A DNA stretch of 64,000 nucleotides from Rhizophagus irregularis (Eukaryota > Glomeromycota > Glomeromycetes > Glomerales > Glomeraceae): the NCBI RefSeq assembly GCF_026210795.1, contig NC_089443.1, positions 2,170,001 to 2,234,000 of the forward strand, in the 5' to 3' direction. This document shows positions 25,140-37,460 of this stretch, piece after piece. How positions within the stretch are numbered: the first letter of the stretch is position 1; the number at the start of each line of letters is the position of its first letter. The translations under genes and the position numbers were made by a program. The notes under the pieces were generated by a model. It had not been told where the DNA came from. It searched no databases and worked only from the letters and a program-made list of their open reading frames with translations.

Positions 25140-25740
25140 AAACTTTACAGTTATATCTTGTCTTTTTTAACGAACTGTTTCCAATAGTTCGTTTGTTGTC
25201 TTTTTTTAGGCGGCCACTTTAATACAATTCATGTGATCTAAGAAAAGTTCACTCGAACTTTTCTTAAAATAATATAACATACAATTCATGTGATCCAAGA
25301 AAAGTTCGCTCGAACTTTTCTTAATAACTGGATTTTTGCAAATTTAAATAATAAGTTTCGCAAAAGTTGTGTTGCAAAACTTAATATATTTTTTTAAACA
25401 TTTCTAATTAAAAATATATTATAGGTTTCAAGCGAACATGAAAATATTAAAGAAACGTGTTAATGTTTCTTTGATTTATTAGGACGCTGGACTTTTGGAC
25501 TCAGAGAACCATTAAACAATAAAGGTATAGATAACGGTTTTGGAAGTAACAATGGAAAGAGTTTGTGAATAACCTAGTAAAGAAACGTACTAATGTTTCT
25601 TTTTTTCTTTATTATTGTAGAAACGGCCTTAAAGACCTCGAGTAAGTGGCAATAAAGGGAGTTTGCGAAATTAAACTAGTAAAGAAAACATTTTAATGTT
25701 TCTTTTTTACGACTTTAGAAACAATTTTTTTTAATAATAT
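25140..25740 (+). repeat. Hairpin/micro-exon-like repeat cluster 4
   Basis: Hairpins AACGAACTGTTTCCAATAGT (25170), AAAGTTCNCTCGAACTTTT (two near-identical 50-base copies at 25225-25320), AAGAAACGTGTTAATGTTTC (25450), AAGAAACGTACTAATGTTTC (25580) and AAGAAAACATTTTAATGTTT (25685) alternate with pyrimidine-AG tracts and blocks such as GACGCTGGACTTTTGGACTC. This cluster follows the 5.6-kb element directly. Confidence 0.55.
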
Positions 25741-26705
25741 GTATATACTTTACAATTAAATTTTACATGTTGTAACATTAATTTTAAAATAATTTTATTA
25801 GAAATCTTTTAAATGATTTAAATGAATAATTTCTTTAATATACAAGATTGTAATAAAAAGTGTAAATACAATTTTATAAAGGTTTTATATAAACACTATA
25901 GCGAAAATATGCTGAAGTTTAGTAAATTTAGTTACGGCAATTTCTACATATCGAATTTCGGCATTTTGGCATTTTGACACATTTTAATTCGACATTGCCC
26001 TTCTGAGTTTCAGCAGGCAAATGGCAACTTTTATGTGCTGTATAGTAGATAAATTTAGCATTCATACATGCATTTTCAGTTTTACAGCTGATCTGATAAT
26101 AAACATGTGCTGTACAGTAGATAAATTTAGCATTCATACATGCATTTTCGGTTTACAGCTGATCTGAGATAAAATGGATATATAACTGATAATAAACAAA
26201 AAATAGATCTTTATCATCTTTACAAACCACGACGAACTTACAACGAGCTATGGATGTTTGTAGTCAAAACTACACTAAAATGCGACTAGTGCTTTGGTAC
26301 ATTGTTAACCCTAACCCTTTTCTACTAACCTTTATTTTGTAGTTTTCATGGTTTTATTGCCACAGTTTACCTATAAACCGGTTGCCATGCTTAAGCATTG
26401 ATAGCATCTAAGTTAGTTGATGAAGCCAAAGTTTAGATTTCGATCTTTTCTAAGGTGGATTCATAAGTAGTAGAATGGTTTCTATTCTTTATTTTTTCAT
26501 CTTCATTACACACATACATATACATACACCACTCCTTTTTTTAATTTTGTTCTTTATTAATAAAGAAACCAATTACAAACAAAAACAATTGTGCAACAAT
26601 CAAATCCTTTGATCAAGATCAAAATGGCACGTGTCATTTTAGATTAAACATTGGTTATGGGAAAGTGAGTTGTGACATATCTTGCGCCATATCAACATGA
26701 TTGTT
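25741..26705. other. Non-coding stretch with a 72-bp tandem duplication
   Basis: No gene. Two direct copies (about 26033-26103 and 26104-26170) contain GTAGATAAATTTAGCATTC and TTTACAGCTGATCTGA. The rest is unremarkable. Confidence 0.5.
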
Positions 26706-26744
26706 CATCAGGAAATTATATAGTGCGAAAAGTTGCGCAAGTTT

Positions 26745-27190
26745 ACACATCATAATATTTCGTAAGCTTCCAGACCCGCCGCAAGTTTGCGTAAGCGTAA
26801 TATTTCGTAACTTTTTAAAATATTTCGAAATATTACGATATGCAAAGCTTCGTAATTTTACGATTTGTAATATTCCGTAATTTTGCGGTTCGCAATATTT
26901 CGTAATTTTACATAATATTTCGTAAGTTTTCAGACCCGCCGCAAGTTTGCGTAAGCGTAATATTTTGTAACTTTTTAAAATATTTCGAAATATTACTGTA
27001 TGCAAGGCTTCGTAATTTTACGATTCGTAATATTCCGTAATTTTACTGCGTAATACTTCGCAACTTTTTAAAATATTTCGAAATTCTATGATGCGTAATG
27101 TTCCATAATTTGACGATTCGTAATATTCTGTGATTTTACACAACTTAATATTTCGTAATATTTCAAAATATTTCGATAAATAATACTTCA
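26745..27190. repeat. Left subterminal array of CGTAA motifs
   Basis: Two copies of a unit of about 185 bases (both with CAGACCCGCCGCAAGTTTGC, near 26771 and 26932) made of CGTAATATTTCG, TTTTAAAATATTTCG and related pieces. The same short motifs build the right-end array at 35690-36340. Confidence 0.7.
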
Positions 27191-28074
27191 TTTTCTGTAC
27201 TATAAGTTTATATAATGTATGTTTTATTAGATATAATCATAAAAAATTACAAGTATTTATTAATATATACAGAATACATAAAAGTAAAAAGAGAAAGAGT
27301 AGAGTAACAATATTATTAGACGTAAAAAGAAGAGAAACAGCTATAGTAACGTTAGTATTAGATATAAAGATAAAAGAAATATTGTTATTATTGTTAGTAT
27401 TAAGGTAAAAAGAGTTAAAGAAACAGTAAAAGGAGTAAAAGAAACATGGATATTATCGTTAGTATTAAAGTACAAGTAAAAAGAAATAAAGGAAACGTAG
27501 ATAGTATTGTTAGTATTACGACATAAAGTAACAAAGAGGTAAAAAAAAACGCGTTAATATTAAAATAATTAGTATTAATAAATAAATATTTCTATACCTG
27601 CAAAGTAATTGAACAAAAGAATAAAGAAATAAAGAGAAAGGAAAAAATAAACATGTTGTTAGTATTGTTAGTATCGTTAGTATTAAAGTACAAGTAAAAA
27701 GGAATAAAGGAAACATGGATATTATTGTTAGTATTACGATACAAAATAACAAAGAGGTAAAAAAAAATGAAAATAATTAGTATTAATAAACAAATATTTC
27801 TATACCTGCAAAGCAATAAATTATGAAATATATGTAAATATATTGTATATAATTAAAGAAATAATAGAAAGAAGAGACAAAAAAATTAAAAATATTGAAC
27901 AAAAGAATAAAGAAATAAGAAACAAAAATAAATAAGACAAAAACGCGTGCATGATTAAATGATTAAATGATTAAATCACATGCAAGGATCAGCCTAATTT
28001 GATTGGCCAGAAAATACGATATCGTAAAATTACGGAAATCCGCATTTTAAAAAATCACAGAAATTGTATATGCA
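27191..28074. repeat. Low-complexity AGTATTA/AAGAAA-rich stretch with a duplication
   Basis: From 27270 to 27900 the sequence is dominated by variants of 'gttagtattaaagtaaaaag'. A block of about 170 bases around 27480-27610 recurs at about 27655-27810, both ending ATATTTCTATACCTGCAAAG. No coding frame. Confidence 0.6.
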
Positions 28075-28261
28075 CAATTACTAAATATTATCCCCTCGTG
28101 ATAAATTAAAAATTATCAACACAAATTCAACACAAATTTAACAAATTTAACGAAATTTGGCCAAAATTAACAAATTTTTACCAGAATTATCAACACAAAT
28201 TGAACACAAATTGAACACAAATTTCAGCCACGATTTATTTATGTCACACCCGTGTTGTTAA
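28075..28261. repeat. Inner inverted repeat, left copy
   Basis: About 187 bases beginning CAATTACTAAATAT, rich in AACACAAATT and ending CCGTGTTGTTAA; it is the inverted counterpart of 33972-34160 with high identity. It lies just past the 3' end of the - strand gene at 28348, as its partner lies just past the 3' end of the transposase. Confidence 0.8.
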
Positions 28262-28347
28262 GAATTAATAACCATTTTATTTATTAAAACTATATTAATT
28301 ATGGTAAAAAAAATGCTATTACGTGTGATATATATAAAAAATAATAT

Positions 28348-29767
28348 TTATTTTTTATGCAACCCATAATTCTCTAATAAACTATTTACATACCGACCTT
28401 CCTCCTCCGTGTTATAAGAGTCAATAGAAAGTATATCATCGTCAGCTATGCCATCATTGGCCGCACCATCGTTCGGCCGTACCATCGTTGGCCGCATCAT
28501 CGTTAGCCGCACCATCGTTAGGTCTACCATCGTTAGTCACATCATCATCAGCCGCACCTGCTCTATCGTCAGCTGCTCTATCACCACCATCGTCTACATC
28601 ATTACCATCATGAGAATCATCGTCCGAATGTGTAAATTTATCCCTATTTTCCAACTTTTGCTAAAAATCAATAAATAAATAAATAAACTGTAATTCAAAT
28701 AATTCACATTTTGCAAATTGTAAATTAAAAACTTACTAAGTTGTTGATTATCTTCGACTTCATTATACTTTCGCTCATTTGAATGTTTTGATTATTAGGA
28801 TTTAAGTACGTTTCACATATGCTAATCGCATACGCTATTTGTGTTTTTGAGGGATTTTTATTTTCTTTTCGCAACTTATCAATTATCAGCGACATATATG
28901 TCGTAGGTTGCCCATCTTTAACCTTTTTAAATAGGTTGTTGTAACATCTTTTCACCTCCGCCTTACTCTTCCATTCCTGAATCTTTGACGGACTAGCCTG
29001 AGTGTTAATAGACGGTAATTTATGCCCAGTCGCTTCGAAAACAGAATACATAACGTCTTTAACTCTAGACGTGAACGTCCCTCGTATGCTTCTATGTTGT
29101 TGTACTAACTATTAAAAAAAAATGTTAGTATGAAATTTAATAAAATTCATAATTGCTTTAACTTACAGTCGGGGCAATTTTTTTTTCGAAAAAAATAATC
29201 CATTGATTTTTTTTGAACTGGCGCATAAATTCCGGATTTTCGTCTTTTAAATATTTTTCGGTAGCGAGTTTGTACTTCGTCTTGCGAAGGATAAACAAAA
29301 TTTTCAAATAAAATTTTCGACACCTTCTTAACGAGCTCCTAATCAAACGAGGTTAGCATTTCAGGTTTACATTAAATAATATTCATCTTTATTACCTTTA
29401 CATACTCCGGATCTATTGTATTATTATTATTTTTGTTATTATCGTTGAGCTTTTTTTCTATGCTCGAGAGACGGGTTTCGAGATTTTTTTGTCCGGTGAT
29501 AAGAACTTCAAGCTTAGAAATTATCTGCGAATTGGTTCTTAATAGTTTTTCTATTGTTTTTTTATTAACTTTAACAATAAAATATAATTTAACTATATAT
29601 TATATAATTTCTTTTATAAAGAATATGATACATATTATGTCATATATACCATCAACACTATCATCGGATATTCTCACTCGCTTCTCAGCTTCGCTACCCT
29701 CAGTACTACGTTTTGAAAATCTTTCATTATCGTCAATTCTTCGTTTCTCGCCACGCTTTGTAGCCAT
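28348..29767 (-). pseudogene. Passenger gene of the 9.7-kb transposon, two frameshifts
   Basis: Exons about 29767-29650, 29568-29396, 29338-29167, 29108-28737 and 28656-28348, with GT-AG borders. The protein starts MATKRGEKRRIDDNERFSKR, has a coiled-coil-like segment (SQIISKLEVLITGQKNLETR), a helical region (FVYPSQDE, TEKYLKDENPEFM, WIIFFEKK), a conserved-looking core (GTFTSRVKDVMYSVFEATG; WKSKAEVKRCYNNLFKKV) and an acidic end with NDGAA repeats. Two single-base shifts break it: one near 29271-29285 in exon 3 and one near 28475 inside the AACGATGGTGCGGCC repeat. It is divergent from the transposase, about 1.1 kb apart. I do not recognise the family; a DNA-binding or capsid-like accessory role cannot be told from sequence. 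Confidence 0.6.
28440..28600 (-). repeat. 15-bp coding minisatellite (NDGAA)
   Basis: On the - strand, imperfect copies of AACGATGGTGCGGCC encode Asn-Asp-Gly-Ala-Ala in the last exon of the passenger gene. A one-base insertion inside the array causes the second frameshift. Confidence 0.7.
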
Positions 29768-30879
29768 TATGATAATAAATTTGAAACGAAAATATGAGAA
29801 AAAGGAGGAAATATATGAGAAAAAAGAGGAAATATATGAGAAAAAAGAGGAAATATATGAGAAAAAGGTGAACTAGAAAATTCGAAAAGGATGAGGAAAA
29901 AGGGGGAAATACATGAATCAGAAATTCAGAAAAAGGAGGCAAGCTGTCATAAGGTAATTTCCGCCATTCTATACTAAAAAAGAAAAAAAACTTGCGAAAT
30001 ATTGCGAAAAATGGATGAACTAATGCGAAATATTACGAAAAATGAATGTACTAATGCAAAAATTTTGCATCGTGATATTACGAAAAAATATTGTAACACT
30101 TTCATAAGAGAACTTTAAAAAAAAACTCTCGTAAAAGCACATAGTACAATCGAAATATTAATCAAATCCAATTTATAAAAAAATAACATGTTACACATGT
30201 TGGGGCTTTTATGCATGGAAAAAAAAAGTTGCAGCCAGTGAACTCATTTGGCTGATCAGATTGATAGTGCTTATAACCTGATTATCGCATAAATTTGTGG
30301 CTGATCATCCGTCCATTATTGTAAAAGTGATTTGCCGTGTTAAGCCAATAAATTTGCGGCTGATTATCAGATGATTAGCCGATTGAATAAGCCATCCGAA
30401 TTCTTACAGCCCGTTACAGCAAATTCAAAATATGCGAAACACTCAGCACTTTTGCTGTCAGATTCACTTGGCAGGTTGCCGGCAAATTGAAATAGTAAAT
30501 AAAATAATAAACAATATTTATATGGTACATCATAGACTTGTTACATTTATTTTTAGATTTGCCAACCCACGAACTCGGCAAGTTCCCGACAGCAAAATTG
30601 CTGAGTGTTTCGCATATTTTAAATTTTGCTATAATGCGTAAAATTGCGAATGATTCCGCGATATTAGCCACCAGATTCTTACAGCCAGTTCCATTCATTA
30701 ATGCGTAAATTTGCGTAGTCGTGTCTATTCAAATAACTCAATCAATTGTAATCCATTCAATTAATTCATTAAATTTTTACAATGAATTTGCAATATAATT
30801 TTATTAGCACATATAATCTCATATAAATTAAATAGTGAATTGATACTTTTCATCAAATTTGACGCGTTAATTTAGTAAC
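29768..30879. promoter_or_regulatory. Divergent region between passenger gene and transposase
   Basis: Holds both promoters. It contains AATATTGCGAAA/AATATTACGAAA motifs (29990-30100) like those of the subterminal arrays, and an imperfect inverted repeat of about 65 bases (30418-30482 with 30566-30632) centred on GCGAAACACTCAGCA. These could be transposase-binding or regulatory sites. No gene is visible. Confidence 0.4.
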
Positions 30880-33862
30880 ATGAGTTTCAAATGCCCCCTT
30901 TGTATGCGAATATTCAGTCAACGCTTTGCATATACTCAACACGCCCAAAAATGCTTAAAAAATGTAGAAGTAGAAGTAGAAGATGATGATGATAATAATG
31001 ATAGTGAAAAATATAGCAGTGAAATGGATACAAGAAGTAATCTAAGTAGTGAATATGAAAATGATAAAGTTGAGGTAATTATGTTATTCCAGATTATTCT
31101 TTTTAAAGAAAAAGCTCAAATTATATTAACTCATTTTGGTTTATAATTTTAGGTGAATGATGATAATAATGTACAAAATATGTCATTTGACAGTATTGGA
31201 AGTGCAATATCAGAGATGAGCCTTGAAGATAGTAACTTTGAAAATATATTAGATTCATCTGAAGAGCCTGAAATTTTTGAAGAACCCAAAAATCTCAATA
31301 CCAAAACTTGCACAGAATTTCCTAATGATGCTTATAAAGATCTAATGTTATTAGTAACGAAATATAAAATAAACAATAAAGGTGGTAATGAAATAATACG
31401 TTTTTTTAATAAACATTCAAATCTTACAGAATCACCATTACCAAAAAATATCGAACAGGGACGAGCATTTATGAATAATATGAAGTTTTCTAATTTAGAA
31501 TTTAGTAAAGTTCTTATAACAAAACATAAAGATAAAGATTATTTTCTTTATTATCAAAACTTAATACAGTGCATCAAAAATATCTTAACTGTTCCCGACA
31601 TAACACAAAATTTTGCGCTATCTTACGAAAACTATGAGGTAAATAGTAAATATTAGTTAATTCAATAATTTAAATAATATTTATTTTAATTTATTTATAT
31701 TATTTTATAGTATAATAGAGAAAGTATTTACAGTGAACAAAACACTGGAAAATGGTGGAAAACTACGCAAGAATCCTTACCTACTGGTTCCAAATTATTA
31801 TCAATTATTTTATATTCAGATGCAACAACTACAGATACATTAGGAAAAAGTCAATTGCATCCAATATATATTACATTAGGTAATATCCCAATATGGCGTC
31901 GTAATAAACAGGATGCAAAGCAACTTTTGGGATATTTACCAATTTTAGAAGCTGCAAATAAAGATCTGGTTCGTGATACCTTTCATAAATCTTTACGTCA
32001 TTTACTAGAACCTATTATTTTATTAAAAGATGGTATAGACCTTTTTATAAATAATGAAAATACCTGGTTTTATCCTAGAGTTTCAACTATTATTGCAGAT
32101 TGGCCGGAGGCCGCAAGTTTTTGTTTAGTTTATAAATCCTCCAATTCAAATTTTCCATGTCACTCCTGTTTAGTTAAAAGGGAAAATCTTGCAAATATAG
32201 ACTTATCGGTTAACGATGTAATACTAAGAACTCATGATGAAATGCGTAAACATTTTGAAAATGATACACAAAGATCTGTTTGCATAGAATCTGTACATAA
32301 TTTTTTTTGGGATTTACCGTAAGTATGCAAAAGTAGAAATAATTATAATAACATATATATCTATTAATTATAAATATTTATATTATCAAGGAATATAAAT
32401 ATCTACTTGGCTACTGTTCCTGACAGAATGCATCATTTAGATTTAGGTTTATTTCGTTATCAAATTATCTTCATGTGCGATATCTTAAAATTGCAACATG
32501 TTAATGGTAATAAATTAGTTGAAGAAGTAGATCGCCGTCTAGCAGCAATCCCACGTTTTCCCGCCATTAAAATTTTTTCCAATGGACTGCAGTCAATTGC
32601 AAGATTAACTGCTAATGAATATCGAAGTTTGATGAAAGTCATGATATTTGTTATTGATAATTTATATGATGAAAATAACAATGAAGTAGATAATTTTGTA
32701 AATAATGATGATCTTACGAAATTGTACGAATATTGGAATGAAATGTATATTTTAAGTAGATATGAAGAATTTAGTGAAAGTGACTTGGAGAAATTTAATG
32801 TATGTATTAAAATTTTAGTAAAATTGAAAATTTAAATTAAATAAATTAAATTAACATTTAAGTTTTAGAATGCAATACATAGATGGGCCCGGATGTTTGT
32901 CAAGGCTTTTAAATTTGTTTCTCCTTCCAATTTGAAGTTACCTAAATTGCATTCATGGGTTTATCATATTATTGACTCAATACGATCTTATGGCGCAATA
33001 AATGGCTATACTACAGAAACTTACGAAAGTCTTCACAAATATTTCGTTAAAATACCCTACCGAATTAGCAATAAAAAAGATGTCGAACCTCAGATTTTAC
33101 GAACTGTAAGTATTTGAAAATTTTATTTATTGTATATATTTATTATATAACTTAAGATGGAAATTAAATTAATAGATAAAACGTCAAGCAATATCTATTA
33201 GAATGTCTCAACATTCAGTGAATCCGGCAAAAACACCTCGCACTTGTAAATTTTCTGCAAGACTCTTTGAATTCTCTTTACAAGATGCAAATACATTTTT
33301 TAATGAAAAAAAAGATTCCGTAGACAATAAAATGCAGACTGGTTTTGCTAGATTTATAAGTTGTCTGGATTCATATCTAGATTTACTTGATGGTTTCACA
33401 ATTATTGGTGAAACCCGAATAAACATATACAAATCGGTAACACTGGAAAATGGTGCCATAATGCGTGCCACAAACAGGTATCATAATAAAGTATGGTTTA
33501 GCGACATAGCTATTTCAATGGATTTTGAAGAATCAAATGATTATATATCAGACAAAGGACTTTGTTATGGACAGGTATTTTTCCAATTTATGTAATAATT
33601 TATTATAAAAGTATTAATAAATATTTATTATTTATAGGCCTTATTGTTAGCAGAAGTATTAACAGACCCACCGCTAAATCTCGCATTAATTCAATGGTAC
33701 GATTTTAAATCTAAAAGGAACCCATATTTATATGGATGTCCTCACTTAAAATTGATAGAATTATATAACTTTGTAGCTATGGAGTCTATACATGGTGTCG
33801 TTCACATAGTACCCCGATTTGATAAACAAAATGAATATTTCGTAAATAAATATATTTTTTAG
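30880..33862 (+). CDS. Plavaka-type transposase, seven exons, intact
   Basis: Exons 30880-31074, 31153-31638, 31711-32318, 32391-32799, 32869-33105, 33176-33574 and 33638-33862 join in phase into 852 residues with no stop. Residues 5-25 form a zinc finger (C-x2-C-x12-H-x3-C: CPLC...HAQKC). An acidic linker follows. The catalytic core begins with LLSIILYSDATTTDTLGKSQ (Asp at about residue 264), then HPIYITLGNIPIWRR, a CHSC pair, and DRMHHLDLGLF, which is the usual order in Plavaka-group transposases of fungi (CACTA superfamily relatives). Expected role: excision and insertion of the surrounding 9.7-kb element. The open frame and clean introns suggest recent activity. The family name rests on motif recall, not a search. 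Confidence 0.82.
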
Positions 33863-33971
33863 TCACTTGATATAGGAGTTTTGATTTATTTTAATAAAAT
33901 TATATCCTTAAAAGAATTTATGGTCACGTTTTCCATATCATAAATAAAATGCAGATTTATTTATTTAATTA

Positions 33972-34160
33972 TTAACAACACGGGCGTGACATAAATAAAT
34001 CGTGACTGAAATTTGTGTTCAATTTGTGTTGATAATTCTGGTAAAAAATTTGTTAATTTTGGCCAAATTTCGTTAAATTTGTTAAATTTGTGTTGAGTTT
34101 GTGTTGAATTTGTGTTGCGTAATTTTTTATTTATCACAAGGGGATGATATTTAGTAATTG
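33972..34160. repeat. Inner inverted repeat, right copy
   Basis: Inverted partner of 28075-28261; it starts TTAACAACACGGGCGTGAC and ends TTAGTAATTG. The match is strong over nearly the whole length, with small indels in the AACACAAATT-rich part. Confidence 0.8.
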
Positions 34161-34671
34161 CATGTACGACGTACAAGATTTTTTTTATGATTTTTTTAAG
34201 AAATGTACGCAAAATATTTAATCAGAATATAATTGTTTTATTTTTAAATATGATATATTGATGATTTTTTTTTTAAAATTCAATAGAATGTGCTAATAAT
34301 AAATTGTTTTATTTTTAAATATAATATATTGATATTTATATTTAAATAACCAAAACATGTACATGATTTTTAATTATTTTTAATTGAAATCAAACTAAGA
34401 TTTTTTTTTAAAAAAAAATTAAAATAAATTAAGTGATTTATATCTATATTTAGAATCATGATATTTATATTTAGATAATCCATATCCGCATGAGATTTAA
34501 TTAATATGTTTAATGATGAAAAGTCTAATAAATTAAATTTTAATTGAAACGAGAAATAAAATCAAACCAAAGAGGTATTGTTCAAATTTTATTTAAAGTG
34601 ACATTTTACGACTTTCTTTCAAATTTTTACTCATCCCAAAATCAAATTATAAAAATAAAATCAAATCTAAT

Positions 34672-35313
34672 AATGCCTCGCCAAACACGTCGTCGTTCCT
34701 ATAACGTCCATTGGAACTGGGCTATGATGGACGAACTTGTCGACATACGCTGCGACAGAAACCGCGCCTACCATAATATTAATGGTAGAAGCCGCCATGA
34801 TTTTGGATCTCTGTTGCCAATAGGTTCATATGACTAATATCTATAATTTTCTTTAAGAAAGAATTTAAATTCAAATTAACCAATCCATTTAATTGAATCA
34901 GAATAAATAGAATATTTCGAACGAGGGTTTCCGGGCAACAGTGCAGCCAAAAGTGGAGGAACCTCGTCAGGGATTACCATGTAAGTAAATAAATAAAATT
35001 ACATTCATTTAAATTAAATGTATTTACCGAATATTCAAACTGATTTTGATATTTAGAACTATGTCCTTTATTGTAATGGTACCCCTGATCGGCCTGGGCG
35101 GCGGCTGTGGTCGCGTACCGGCCAAAAGATATTATCGCGAATTTAGAACGAGATTTTGGGAGAGGCCGGGTAATTATACTATAATAAAATTTTATAATTA
35201 ATATTACATTCTATTTTACGTTCACATTTTAAATTTGATAAATTTGATCAATTTTAGATACGCGTGACGATCGTAGGAGAAGGAGAAACTTACCTACGTA
35301 TCGTAGAAGATAA
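34672..35313 (+). pseudogene. Myb/SANT-like (trihelix/MADF-type) protein relic
   Basis: The start reads MPRQTRRRSYNVHWNWAMMD and, after a frame change, a block with SGQQCSQKWRNLVRDYH (near 34926-34980), an intron, YVLYCNGTPDRPGRR, and after another change YYREFRTRFWERP with an arginine-rich last exon ending at 35313. The W...ELVDIRCDRNRAY...QC..KW.NL..DY order is that of Myb/SANT-like DNA-binding domains. Likely one-base shifts sit in the T run near 34803 and the A run near 35126-35129. It lies inside the 9.7-kb transposon, where such genes are often carried as accessory DNA-binding proteins. Confidence 0.55.
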
Positions 35314-35689
35314 TTATTTTTATTTTTTTATTTATTAAGTGAGTAGCTAGGCCCAGTCCGTACCAAATATCGGCTGGAGACTCGTTTTTTGGGCTGTGAC
35401 TGATACTGACGTCCACGCCGTACAGCCTGGGTACTATTTTATAAAATAGTAGCGAACAAGTATCAAATGTATATTTTTTTATTAAGTTATAATAAAAATT
35501 AGAATTTACTTTAATTTTTAACATAAAAATTGTAAATAATAAAAAATTCGTAAATAAAAATAAATTTGCTTTCCCAAACTTAAAAAAAAAGGTGTTTATA
35601 TAAAAGAAAAGGTGTTTATATTATTTTTGATTATTCAATAGTATCACATGCCCCTTGTATACGTTCTACTGCATACGCAGTTTACAATC
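35314..35689. other. Non-coding stretch
   Basis: No gene recognised. 35350-35440 is unusually GC-rich for the window (CCCAGTCCGTACC...CACGCCGTACAGCC) and ends in a small hairpin (CTATTTTATAAAATAG). Confidence 0.4.
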
Positions 35690-36354
35690 TCGTAAATTTT
35701 CGAAACGGAATATTACGCAGGTTTACAGTCTCGTAAATTTTCGAAATATTTCAACCGTAATATTACGCAGGTTTACAGTTTCGTAAATTTTCGAAATATT
35801 TTAACCGTAATATTACGCAGGTTTACAGTCTCGTAAATTTTCGAAATATTTCAACCGTAATATTACGCAGGTTTACAGTCTCGTAAATTTTCGAAATATT
35901 TTAACCGTAATATTACGCAGATTTACAGTCTCGTAAATTTTCGAAATATTTCAACCGTAATATTACGCAGGTTTACAGTTTCGTAAATTTTCGAAATATT
36001 TTAACCGTAATATTACGCAGATTTACAGTCTCGTAAATTTTCGAAATATTTCAACCGTAATATTACGCAGGTTTACAGTTTCGTAAATTTTCGAAATATT
36101 TTAACCGTAATATTACGCAGATTTACAGTCTCGTAAATTTTCGAAATATTTCAACCGTAATATTACGCAGGTTTACAGTTTCGTAAATTTGCAGAATATT
36201 TTGACCGTAATATTGCGTAAATCTTACGATATTGTAAACTTACGTAATATTTTAACCGTAATATCACATAAATCTTACGAAATTGTAAACTTACGTAATA
36301 TTTTGAAATTTTTCGAAATATTATGCCATAAACTTTCATAAACTTACAAAATCG
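35690..36354. repeat. Right subterminal array, 50-bp tandem repeat
   Basis: About ten copies with an exact 50-base period (35721, 35771, 35821 and so on to 36171), each containing TCGTAAATTTTCGAAATATT and CCGTAATATTACGCAG, followed by diverged copies up to the right terminus of the 9.7-kb element. Confidence 0.85.
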
Positions 36355-36394
36355 TAAACTTACGCAATTTTTCGCGCTATAAAATTTCCTGATG

Positions 36395-36769
36395 TTGATA
36401 GCAAACAAGTGCCAAATTAAGATTTAATTGTATTTATATGTGAAAGATGAGTAAATGTTTTATTCTATCTTTGTTTATCTTTTAATGTCTTTTTGATATT
36501 TAATTTATTTTAACTTGGAAAAGTACTCTATACTTATTATAAATCGAACATTGCATTGGCCAAAATCGACCATAAAGCTTTTCAGGCCGATCAGTCACAT
36601 GTTTCATCAAAATTTGGTCATTTTTTTTTAAAATCTAATCTATTTTAAACCTTTCTATTAAAAGCTTTAACTTTTTACAAGTTAATAATTTTAATTTTTA
36701 AAACGAATTCTTTTCGTAAGATTTGTTAAATATTAATGTTCCCTTAAATTTTATTTTTCTATTTTCGTT
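36395..36769. other. A+T-rich intergenic stretch
   Basis: Nothing recognised. Confidence 0.4.
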
Positions 36770-37460
36770 TAGTGTTTGTTTTTTTTCTTTCAGATTTTGA
36801 CGGGTTAATTAAAGTTAGTTTTATTCTTAATTTTTCTTTTTTTTTATTTTCCTTTTGATATTTCGTCATTAATCATTGTCTTTTCTCTTTTTAGTTCTTA
36901 GTACTTTTTAGATTCAGCAGCTCTTTGAGATTTTCTTTTCTTTAGGTTTACTGCAAATAACCTTCCATTTTTTTTAGTAGCTCCAGACCCTCCTAGGCTG
37001 TTAGAACTATTGCGGGACTGGTAAGCTTCGGAAAAAAGTTCTTTTTAAATAGAAGGTGTAGAAGGATACTACTAACTTTCTATTTTTTTCTTTTTTTTAG
37101 TAGCTTCCGGACTCTCCTGGACCATTGGACACTATTTCTGACCGGTCAAGTCTCAGAAAAAAAAAATTTTCAAATAGAAGGTATATAAGGATATAATAAC
37201 CTTCTATTTGTTTGTTTATTATTTATAGCTTCTGGAACGCGGGTATGTAGACATTTTATTTATTTTTTTTTGAAATTCTTTTTTGTAAGGTGAATACTAC
37301 TAACCTACTAAACTTCCTTTTTTCCTAGAAGCCAGGATTTTGGGCAACGGGTGGTAAGTTTCAAAAATTTTGAAACTTTTTTTCATATTTTTTTATTTGA
37401 GGGAACGTTATATTGACAGTTCCTTTTTTCTTTTTTAGGATTCAGGATTCCGGTTTGCTT
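36770..37460 (+). repeat. Hairpin/micro-exon-like repeat cluster 5
   Basis: Five to six units. Blocks include TAGCTCCAGACCCTCCTAGG (36979), TAGCTTCCGGACTCTCCTGG (37101), GCTTCTGGAACGCGG (37229), AAGCCAGGATTTTGGGCAAC (37329) and GATTCAGGATTCCGG (37439), each after a T-rich tract ending in AG and most followed by a GTAAG or GTCAAG donor-like end. Spacer hairpins are of the type AAATAGAAGG...CCTTCTATTT. Confidence 0.55.

Larger units (their letters stand above)
26706..36394. mobile_element. 9.7-kb DNA transposon with Plavaka-type transposase
   Basis: The ends are inverted copies starting CATCAGGAAATT (36 of 40 bases match by eye between 26706-26745 and inverted 36355-36394). Next to each end is a subterminal array of CGTAA/TTTCGAAATATT motifs. 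Between them lie the transposase gene (30880-33862, +), a divergent gene (28348-29767, -) and a Myb/SANT-like relic (34672-35313, +). The immediate flanks are TTGTT and TTGAT, a possible imperfect 5-bp target duplication. A second inverted pair lies inside (28075-28261 / 33972-34160), so a nested smaller element is an alternative. Confidence 0.65.

Noticed and set aside
25928-26137. Cys-containing - strand open frame
   Set aside because: Created by a 72-base tandem duplication; the repeated residues simply mirror the DNA repeat.
27516-27816. Hydrophobic - strand open frames
   Set aside because: By-product of A-rich low-complexity repeats; no start context or conservation.
35690-36230. CRISPR-like array
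   Set aside because: The 50-base units are contiguous with no unique spacers and lie in a eukaryotic transposon end.
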